10,409 nucleotides of DNA, taken from NCBI GenBank assembly GCA_022615525.1, contig JAKEGN010000357.1, forward strand, positions 1 through 10,409, written 5' to 3'. Below are positions 6,644-10,409 of this stretch, piece by piece (the stretch's first letter is position 1; each line of letters opens with the position of its first letter). The notes under the pieces were generated by a model. That model ran no database searches, was not told the origin of the DNA, and saw nothing but the letters and a program-made list of their open reading frames with translations. Made by a program: the position numbers and the translations under genes. Origin of the DNA: Woeseiaceae bacterium (GTDB lineage: Bacteria > Pseudomonadota > Gammaproteobacteria > Steroidobacterales > Woeseiaceae).

Positions 6644-7036
6644 ATGACAGCAGCACATTTTTATGGAACCGGCCGGCGCAAGACGTCGACGGCGCGTGTA
6701 TTTCTGACCCCGGGCTCGGGTGAAATCAAGATCAATGATCGGCCGCTGGACCGGTTCTTCGGACGGCAGACGGCGCGCATGATCGTGCGGCAACCACTGG
6801 AGCTGATGAAGCTGGTCGACAAATTCAATGTCAACGTCACGGTCAGTGGCGGCGGCACGACCGGCCAGGCTGGTGCCATACGCCACGGCCTGACACGCGC
6901 ACTCATGCAGTATGATGAATCCCTGCGGGCGGGCTTGCGAAAGGCCGGATTCGTAACGCGCGATGCGCGCGAAGTGGAGCGGAAGAAAGTCGGATTGCGC
7001 AAGGCAAGACGGGCGACGCAGTACTCCAAGCGCTAG
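6644..7036 (+). CDS. rpsI: 30S ribosomal protein S9
   Basis: The 130-residue protein has the same length as E. coli S9. It begins with FYGTGRRK, has the FFGRQTARMIVRQPLEL and GGGTTGQAGAIRHGLTRALMQYDESLR segments, and ends KKVGLRKARRATQYSKR. The basic C-terminal tail, ending Ser-Lys-Arg, reaches into the P site and contacts the tRNA anticodon arm. GAGG lies eight bases before the ATG. The gene is the second of the rplM-rpsI operon. Confidence 0.99.
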   Translation: MTAAHFYGTGRRKTSTARVFLTPGSGEIKINDRPLDRFFGRQTARMIVRQPLELMKLVDKFNVNVTVSGGGTTGQAGAIRHGLTRALMQYDESLRAGLRKAGFVTRDAREVERKKVGLRKARRATQYSKR

Positions 7037-7055
7037 TCGGTTGGTTGCGGCCTGG

Positions 7056-7087
7056 CCGGACCCCGGGGATTCCTCCGGCGGGTCCGG
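7056..7087 (+). other. GC-rich hairpin after rpsI
   Basis: CCGGACCC (7056-7063) and GGGTCCGG (7080-7087) form a perfect eight-base stem, with further pairing possible inside. A second hairpin, CCGGAG/CTCCGG, spans 7100-7123. Neither is followed by a T-run, so they may be processing or stability elements rather than terminators. No clear promoter is seen between here and the tRNA. Confidence 0.5.
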
Positions 7088-7174
7088 GCGAGTGCCTTAC
7101 CGGAGCATTGCGGCAGACTCCGGATGCAAGCCGGTGTCGAGCATGTCGCCCACGCAGCAGTCCGCCGTCAGAAT

Positions 7175-7248
7175 TGGGGGATCGTCTAGTGGTAGGACTG
7201 CGGACTCTGACTCCGCCAACCAAGGTTCGAATCCTTGTCCCCCAGCCA
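7175..7248 (+). tRNA. tRNA-Gln (anticodon CUG)
   Basis: The 74 bases fold as a full cloverleaf: acceptor stem TGGGGGA with TCCCCCA, D arm with AGTGGTA loop, anticodon stem GCGGA/TCCGC with loop CTCTGAC, and T arm CAAGG-TTCGAAT-CCTTG. The anticodon is CTG at 7207-7209, which reads CAG (Gln). The U1-A72 end pair, the discriminator G and the encoded CCA (7246-7248) match bacterial glutamine tRNA. Confidence 0.97.
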
Positions 7249-7252
7249 ACAT

Positions 7253-7300
7253 CCCTGAAGCAATGAAGCCTTCCATGCGGAAGGCTTCATTGCTTCAGGG
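7253..7300. repeat. Perfect 22-bp inverted repeat with 4-base loop
   Basis: The 22 bases at 7253-7274 are exactly complementary to 7279-7300, leaving a loop ATGC. It begins four bases after the tRNA CCA and ends ten bases before the rpiA stop, so it sits between convergent transcripts. No T-run follows on either strand. A two-way terminator or an RNA 3'-end protecting element is the simplest reading. Confidence 0.9.
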
Positions 7301-7310
7301 CCTGGGAGTG

Positions 7311-7970
7311 CTACTTGCCGATCACACGCACCCCGGAATCATCGCCGATGATCAGGACGTCGGCCGGCCGGTGAGCAAATATGCCTACGGTCAGCACGCC
7401 GGGAATCTGGTTGATCCTGGTCTCCATTTCCATCGGATTGCCGATCACCAGGTTGTGGACGTCGAGAATGTGATTGCCGTTGTCGGTCACGAACTTTTCC
7501 CGCCAGACCGGCTGCCCGCGCATTTTCACCAGTTTGCGAGCCACGAATGATTGGGCCATGGGAATGACTTCAATCGGCAGCGGGAACTTGCCGAGCATAC
7601 CGACCATCTTGCTGTCGTCGATGATGCAGACGAACTTCCGGGCCGCGCCCGCCAGGACCTTCTCCCGGGTCAATGCGCCGCCACCGCCCTTTATCAGCTG
7701 CAGGTGCTTGTTCGCCTCGTCGGCGCCATCGATGTACAGATCGAGGTCGCCGACCTCGTTCAACAGCGATACTTTGAATCCGAGCTGCTCCAGCCGGTCC
7801 GTGGTGGGCGTCGAACTCGAGACGATGGCACGGATACGGCTTTTGACGTCCGGGAGCAAATCGATCAGGTGATTGACCGTGGTGCCGGTCCCGACCCCGA
7901 GGAGCGTATCGTTCCCGATGTAATTGAGGGCTGCCCTGGCAGCATTCCGTTTCTTGTCGTCGGGTTGCAT
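7311..7970 (-). CDS. rpiA: Ribose-5-phosphate isomerase A
   Basis: The enzyme interconverts ribose 5-phosphate and ribulose 5-phosphate. The 219-residue length equals that of E. coli RpiA. The phosphate loop GVGTGTTV (25-32), SSSTPTT (51-57), YIDGADEANKHLQLIKGGGGALTREK (79-104), KFPLPIEV and VTDNGNHILD are all present. The key residues fall at the same numbers as in E. coli: D81, D84, K94 and catalytic E103. The GTGTT loop has Thr where GTGST is usual, a minor change. No strong Shine-Dalgarno sequence precedes the ATG at 7970. It is convergent with tRNA-Gln. Its pathway partner rpe is in the window but about 4 kb away. Confidence 0.98.
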   Translation of the reverse strand: MQPDDKKRNAARAALNYIGNDTLLGVGTGTTVNHLIDLLPDVKSRIRAIVSSSTPTTDRLEQLGFKVSLLNEVGDLDLYIDGADEANKHLQLIKGGGGALTREKVLAGAARKFVCIIDDSKMVGMLGKFPLPIEVIPMAQSFVARKLVKMRGQPVWREKFVTDNGNHILDVHNLVIGNPMEMETRINQIPGVLTVGIFAHRPADVLIIGDDSGVRVIGK

Positions 7971-8090
7971 TGGGTCGATTGCTTCCGATCAGCAAAGTGG
8001 CTTGCAAATTCGGACCGTCTGAGCAAGTCCTGATTGCGCCGTGAGCTTAGCGGATCGATTCGGGCGGCGCCAGATTATTGGCCGCAGAAC

Positions 8091-8120
8091 GAAATATGCC
8101 CGCATTCGCGGGCATATTTC
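8091..8120. repeat. Perfect 13-bp inverted repeat, likely terminator
   Basis: GAAATATGCCCGC (8091-8103) and its exact complement (8108-8120) flank a loop ATTC. It lies between rpiA and the H1-like gene, downstream of the latter on the minus strand. The A/T-rich stem ends would give a U-rich end in RNA from either strand, which fits an intrinsic terminator for the H1-like gene. Confidence 0.65.
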
Positions 8121-8127
8121 TTGCTTT

Positions 8128-8184
8128 GGAAGAAGGCTTTCGGCAGACGCCGCGGCTCCAGAGCCGCCGCTTTGCCGATCTTCC
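8128..8184 (-). other. Structured 3' region of the H1-like gene
   Basis: Three nested pairings fold the sequence into one long interrupted hairpin: GGAAG/CTTCC (8128-8132 with 8180-8184), CGGCA/TGCCG (8141-8145 with 8173-8177) and GCGGCT/AGCCGC around the centre (8152-8167). It starts eleven bases after the H1-like stop on the minus strand. A 3'-UTR structure or a small RNA is possible. Confidence 0.45.
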
Positions 8185-8194
8185 AGTCAGTCAG

Positions 8195-8440
8195 CTAGCC
8201 TTTCTTGGAGCCCATTGCTGGAGCTGCCGGCTTGCTGGCCTTCTTTTTGGCTTTGCGCTTAGCTTTGCGCTTTGCCTTCTTCTTGCCTTTTTTCTTGGTC
8301 TTTCGTTTTGCTTTCTTCTTGGCTTTTCTCTTGCCAGCCTTTCTCTTCGTCTTACGCTTTGCAGCCTTCTTCTTTGCTGCCTTCCGCTTCTTGCCTTTGC
8401 GCTTCGAAGCCTTCTTGCTTGCCTTCTTTTTGGTAGCCAT
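8195..8440 (-). CDS. Lysine-rich histone H1-like DNA-binding protein
   Basis: From the ATG at 8440 the protein has 81 residues, of which 40 are Lys and 8 are Arg (about 59 per cent basic), most of the rest being Ala, with Ser, Thr and Gly. It is built of short degenerate units such as KKKA, KRKA and KRKT, and has a single PAAPAM break near the C-terminus. It resembles the C-terminal tail of eukaryotic histone H1 and bacterial proteins with such tails (chlamydial HctB, Pseudomonas AlgP). Such proteins bind nucleic acid without a folded core and compact DNA or act on RNA; the exact role here is unknown. GGAG ends six bases before this ATG, which is preceded directly by another ATG (8443). Low complexity makes homology searches unreliable. 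The coding strand is mostly AAG/AAA codons, giving a long T/C-rich tract on the + strand. Confidence 0.85.
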   Translation of the reverse strand: MATKKKASKKASKRKGKKRKAAKKKAAKRKTKRKAGKRKAKKKAKRKTKKKGKKKAKRKAKRKAKKKASKPAAPAMGSKKG

Positions 8441-8765
8441 CATTTTCTCCGTGTCGGGTACCCGGCGTTGAGTATATACAACAAAAGGCAAAAATCCAGC
8501 AAGTTAAGTGAACGGGTTAACATTTTTGACGATCCCGAAAATGCGCGCGTTCGGCATGAAAACGCCAGAAAGAATTCTCCGCGCCGGTCCGCAAGTCGAC
8601 CGGGATCGCTGCTGTCCGTATTCAGCAACACGCGAATATCATCTCGACGCGAGTAATTTTTATGACGATGCGCGTTTGAGATTCATCCACGCAAATTCTC
8701 CAGAGCAATTCCCCGCGCGTTAATGCGCCGCCCGATTGCGAGGCTGAAAGCCACCCGACAGACCG
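8441..8765. other. 325-base stretch without a supported gene
   Basis: I see no convincing coding region. Near the H1-like gene are its leader, a palindrome CGGGTACCCG (8455-8464) and a minus-strand TATATACT (8471-8478) with TTGCTG (8497-8502) as possible promoter boxes. Further on, ATTTTTGACGAT (8522-8533) recurs as ATTTTTATGACGAT (8656-8669), and AATTCTCC recurs at 8573-8580 and 8694-8701, which hints at an old duplication. GAGGCTGA (8740-8747) can pair with TCAGCCTC (8770-8777) at the cyclo-ligase 3' end. Confidence 0.5.
8473..8502 (-). promoter_or_regulatory. Possible promoter of the H1-like gene
   Basis: On the minus strand TTGCTG (8502-8497) is followed after 18 bases by TATATA (8478-8473), overlapping TATACT. 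The leader would be about 30 bases. The -35 match is poor. Confidence 0.35.
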
Positions 8766-9365
8766 TCAGTCAGCCTCTGTAATAACGCGAAAAAGCCGTA
8801 TATCCCAAGGGTTTGGCGCGATTTGGTCGACTCTCTGGCGAGCGAAAGCGACCCCGACCAGTTTCGGTTTCAGGAAAATTTTCCGGTGCCTGAGAAACGA
8901 AAACGTACGATCGTAATAGCCACCGCCCATGCCGATGCGCCGGTTATCGGAATCGAACGCGACCACCGGCACGATCACCAGATCGAACATGCCTGCCTCC
9001 ATGACCGAGCCGCCGATCGGCTCCTGGATGCCGAAAGGGCCGTTGGAGAATTCGCTGTCGGGACGAATCTCACGGAAGGTCATCCGGGCGCCATGGCGCG
9101 TGTCCGGGACGAAAATGCGCTTCTTCATGCGCCAGGCGCGCAAGATGATGGCGGACGTATCGACTTCGCAACCGATCGAAAGGTAGCAGGCGACCAGTCG
9201 GCTGCGGACAAAAATTGGCAGGCGAGTAACGCGGTTCGCAATTATTGCGGACGCCCTGGTGCGATCCGCTTCGGGCATCGCGTCACGCCGCTGACGGGCA
9301 TCGCGCCGGATCGCCGACTGCAGCGCTTTCGCTGCAGATACAGCGCCGGCCCCGGATCCGGACAT
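8766..9365 (-). CDS. 5-formyltetrahydrofolate cyclo-ligase
   Basis: The enzyme (YgfA/Fau, also MTHFS) uses ATP to turn 5-formyltetrahydrofolate into 5,10-methenyltetrahydrofolate, returning a dead-end folate to the one-carbon pool. From the ATG at 9365 it has 199 residues, normal for the family. Visible are the basic N-terminal helix (LQSAIRRDARQRRDAM), ACYLSIGCEVDT (59-70), the MKKRIFVP strand, and the diagnostic PVVAFDSDNRRIGMGGGYYDR block (133-153); NPWDIRLFRVITE closes the protein. GAGGGGG lies seven bases before this ATG, which is preferred over the TTG just upstream. It follows the 6S RNA-like element on the same strand, the order seen for ssrS-ygfA in E. coli, where the two are co-transcribed. 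Confidence 0.96.
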   Translation of the reverse strand: MSGSGAGAVSAAKALQSAIRRDARQRRDAMPEADRTRASAIIANRVTRLPIFVRSRLVACYLSIGCEVDTSAIILRAWRMKKRIFVPDTRHGARMTFREIRPDSEFSNGPFGIQEPIGGSVMEAGMFDLVIVPVVAFDSDNRRIGMGGGYYDRTFSFLRHRKIFLKPKLVGVAFARQRVDQIAPNPWDIRLFRVITEAD

Positions 9366-9403
9366 CAATACACCCCCTCAGCCTGGGAAGTCCGCGCACA
9401 CGC

Positions 9404-9440
9404 CGGCGGGCTGTGTGCAATCACAACAATGCACCCGCCG
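9404..9440 (-). other. Hairpin between the 6S RNA and the cyclo-ligase gene
   Basis: CGGCGGG (9404-9410) and CCCGCCG (9434-9440) form a perfect seven-base stem, with extra TGTG/CACA pairing inside. No T-run follows on the minus strand. It could set the 6S precursor 3' end or limit read-through into the folate gene. Confidence 0.4.
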
Positions 9441-9479
9441 GGTCGCGGCCGCACATCGCGAAATTGCAACGGAATCGGA

Positions 9480-9668
9480 TGACGCCTCCCGCCTGTGCCG
9501 TTACCGGCCGTCGCTCTCGAACCGGAGCAACAAGTGGGGCCAGCCGTGACAACAACAGGCTTCCCACCGAGGCGGTAGCGCATATGTTGCCTACAGAGCA
9601 CGACCCCGAGGTAAAACGTTAGGGTCGAAAGGTTTCCAGGCCAGCATCGTACACTGCAGGAGGCGTCA
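9480..9668 (-). ncRNA. ssrS: 6S RNA (RNA polymerase regulator)
   Basis: This lies between zapA and the cyclo-ligase gene on the same strand, the standard gammaproteobacterial place for 6S RNA, and about 190 bases is the right length. The ends pair perfectly: GACGCCTCC at the 5' end with GGAGGCGTC at the 3' end, extended inward by GC and GTGT/GCAC and then by CTGGCC/GGCCGG. A 3'-side hairpin GCTC/GAGC and an apical hairpin GTAG-GC/GC-G-CTAC fit the 6S shape, leaving an open central region as in the form that mimics an open promoter and binds sigma-70 holoenzyme. The identification rests on position, size and folding; I did not align it to a covariance model. The ends are approximate. Confidence 0.85.
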
Positions 9669-9696
9669 ATTCTGTTGGTGCCGGAGACCCTCGCAA
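9669..9696 (-). promoter_or_regulatory. Possible 6S RNA promoter
   Basis: On the minus strand TTGCGA (9696-9691) is followed after 16 bases by CAGAAT (9674-9669). Transcription from it would start within the first bases of the closing stem, so either a slightly different promoter or a read-through precursor trimmed by RNases is also possible. Confidence 0.35.
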
Positions 9697-9716
9697 CGAG
9701 GACTCTTTCCGACACC
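9677..9716 (-). other. 40-base hairpin between zapA and 6S RNA
   Basis: On the minus strand GGTGTCGG pairs with CCGGCACC (one G-U pair), GAG with CTC, and CCTCG with CGAGG around a TTG loop. The one imperfect pair is G-U only in minus-strand RNA and C-A on the other strand, which suggests the RNA is made from the minus strand. It starts eleven bases after the zapA stop and may end or stabilise the zapA message. Confidence 0.5.
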
Positions 9717-9727
9717 CGAGTCAGGTT

Positions 9728-10042
9728 TCAAAGATCCAGTTGCCGCCCGGCACCTAGCGCGGCGTCCACGCGATCGGCAATCAGCTTCAGCCTGGGGCCA
9801 AAATGATTCTCGAGCGCCTTGTCCTTGGCCCGGGAATGCAGCAACTCATTCGCCATGTTCAGTGCTGCCATCACGGCGATACGGTCAAGACCTACGACCT
9901 TGCCGCTATCCCGAATCTCGCGCATCTTGGCATTCAGTACTTCGGCTGAATCCAGCAAGTCCGTTCTTTCGCTGGCGGGGCACGAAACCTGGTATTCCTT
10001 TTCCAGGATCCGGACACTGACGTGCGCATAAACATCGTTCAT
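9728..10042 (-). CDS. zapA: Cell division protein ZapA
   Basis: ZapA binds FtsZ filaments and bundles them at the division site. The 104-residue length fits the family. The N-terminal part (VSVRILEKEYQVSCPASERTDLLDSAEVLNAKMREIRDSG) is the globular FtsZ-binding domain, and the C-terminal half (about 52-95, starting LDRIAVMAALNMANELLH) is the helix that makes the tetrameric coiled coil. AGGA lies eight bases before the ATG. It is 40 bases downstream of the coiled-coil gene on the same strand and upstream of the 6S RNA. Confidence 0.96.
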   Translation of the reverse strand: MNDVYAHVSVRILEKEYQVSCPASERTDLLDSAEVLNAKMREIRDSGKVVGLDRIAVMAALNMANELLHSRAKDKALENHFGPRLKLIADRVDAALGAGRQLDL

Positions 10043-10082
10043 CGAAGATTTCCTGTCCTGTTCAAGGGTCTGCGCGACAGCG

Positions 10083-10313
10083 TCAGCCTCCCTGTTCCAT
10101 CGCTTTCAGACGCCCGATCATCGCCTCGACCCGGGCGCGCACCTGCTCGTTCTTCTGCAGCAGCGTCGCTCGCTCTGCCGTGAGCACATCCTGGCGCTGT
10201 TTCAGCGATCGGTTTTCGTCCTGCAGCTGGTCACAGACGTTGACGAGCGCGTCAACGCGCTGCTCCAGCCGCTTGAGCTGTTGTTCGAGCATGACGTTGA
10301 CGTTGTCGGCCAT
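10083..10313 (-). CDS. ZapB-like coiled-coil protein (TIGR02449 type)
   Basis: The 76-residue protein is almost entirely a predicted coiled coil with heptad spacing of Leu, Val and Met (QQLKRLEQRVDALVNVCDQL, then ENRSLKQRQDVLTAERATLLQKNEQVRARVEAMIGRLKAM). It matches in size, composition and position the small coiled-coil proteins (TIGR02449) found next to zapA in many gammaproteobacteria. By analogy with ZapB it probably helps organise the FtsZ ring through ZapA, but this is inference. There is no Shine-Dalgarno sequence before the ATG; a good promoter ends only six bases upstream. Confidence 0.9.
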   Translation of the reverse strand: MADNVNVMLEQQLKRLEQRVDALVNVCDQLQDENRSLKQRQDVLTAERATLLQKNEQVRARVEAMIGRLKAMEQGG

Positions 10314-10319
10314 AGCGGC

Positions 10320-10348
10320 AATATAGAGCCGCCAAGGCGTAGAATCAA
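10320..10348 (-). promoter_or_regulatory. Sigma-70 promoter of the zapB-like/zapA operon
   Basis: On the minus strand TTGATT (10348-10343), a 17-base spacer and TATATT (10325-10320) make a strong match. The -10 box ends six bases before the ATG, so transcription should begin at the start codon, giving a leaderless mRNA. On the opposite strand TAGAAT (10340-10345) may be the -10 box of the next gene, overlapping this -35 box. Confidence 0.6.
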
Positions 10349-10376
10349 TCGGGGCCAGGGCTTAAATAGGATTGAA

Positions 10377-10409
10377 ATGGCCCACAGGGACGTTACATGG
10401 GATTATGCC
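10377..10409 (+). CDS. 5' end of a divergent gene, cut by the window edge
   Basis: An ATG preceded by AGGA (five bases away) opens the frame MAHRDVTWDYA, which runs to the window edge. In many gammaproteobacteria the gene divergent from zapA encodes a UPF0149 (YgfB/YecA-type) protein, so that is the likely identity by position. Eleven codons are too few to confirm it. Confidence 0.45.
   Translation, partial: MAHRDVTWDYA

Noticed and set aside
7175..7300. tRNA-associated integration site (att) for a genomic island
   Set aside because: No integrase, no repeat of the tRNA 3' end within the window, and only housekeeping genes follow.
8205..8471. Hydrophobic 88-codon frame on the + strand, resembling a membrane protein
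   Set aside because: Lys codons AAG and AAA read backwards as Leu and Phe codons, so this is the mirror of the lysine-rich gene.
9418..9427. TGTGATTGCACACA-like sequence as a Crp site on the minus strand
   Set aside because: The half-site spacing does not match TGTGA-N6-TCACA, and the bases are better explained as part of the 9404-9440 hairpin.
9365..9715. 116-codon open frame on the - strand between zapA and the cyclo-ligase
   Set aside because: It covers the 6S RNA-like element, whose position, length and pairing explain the sequence better. The translation resembles no family.

Overview
The window reads as an ordinary chromosomal segment of a gammaproteobacterium with moderately high GC. 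The best evidence is the block TIGR02449-type coiled-coil gene, zapA, a 6S RNA-like element, 5-formyltetrahydrofolate cyclo-ligase, which is a characteristic gammaproteobacterial order. Other support comes from a Vfr/Crp-type regulator, a Coq7-type ubiquinone hydroxylase, a DjlA co-chaperone, and L13, S9, RpiA and Rpe proteins that resemble the gammaproteobacterial forms. Family-level placement (for example near Xanthomonadales, Steroidobacterales or Woeseiales) is inference only. I see no transposase, integrase, phage gene, CRISPR array or plasmid function.

Layout. Bases 1-2731 hold a cytosolic cobalamin/siderophore-binding-like protein (+), purC (-, convergent with it) and djlA (+, divergent from purC). 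Bases 2732-4993 hold rpe (+), then a Vfr-like crp (-) and coq7 (-), with a probable crp terminator between rpe and crp. Bases 4994-7036 hold a DUF481 outer-membrane barrel gene (+) divergent from coq7, then the ribosomal operon rplM-rpsI (+) behind a good sigma-70 promoter. Bases 7037-8194 hold tRNA-Gln(CUG) (+), a perfect 22-bp inverted repeat and rpiA (-). Bases 8195-8765 hold a very lysine-rich histone H1-like gene (-) and a 325-base stretch without a convincing gene. Bases 8766-10313 (-) hold the zapB-like/zapA operon, the 6S RNA-like element and the folate cyclo-ligase. A new gene begins on the + strand at about 10377 and runs off the window.

How the genes fit together. Most are housekeeping genes: purine synthesis (purC), folate one-carbon repair (cyclo-ligase), the non-oxidative pentose phosphate pathway (rpe and rpiA, not adjacent), ubiquinone synthesis (coq7), translation (rplM, rpsI, tRNA-Gln), cell division (zapA and its coiled-coil partner) and global regulation (crp/vfr, 6S RNA). 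The more unusual signals are non-coding. Two likely -10 boxes sit only 6-7 bases before start codons (coq7 and the zapB-like gene), which suggests leaderless mRNAs. There is also the long perfect inverted repeat after the tRNA, structured RNA around the H1-like gene and zapA, and a short split direct repeat in the purC/djlA divergent region. I found no clear new multi-gene system.
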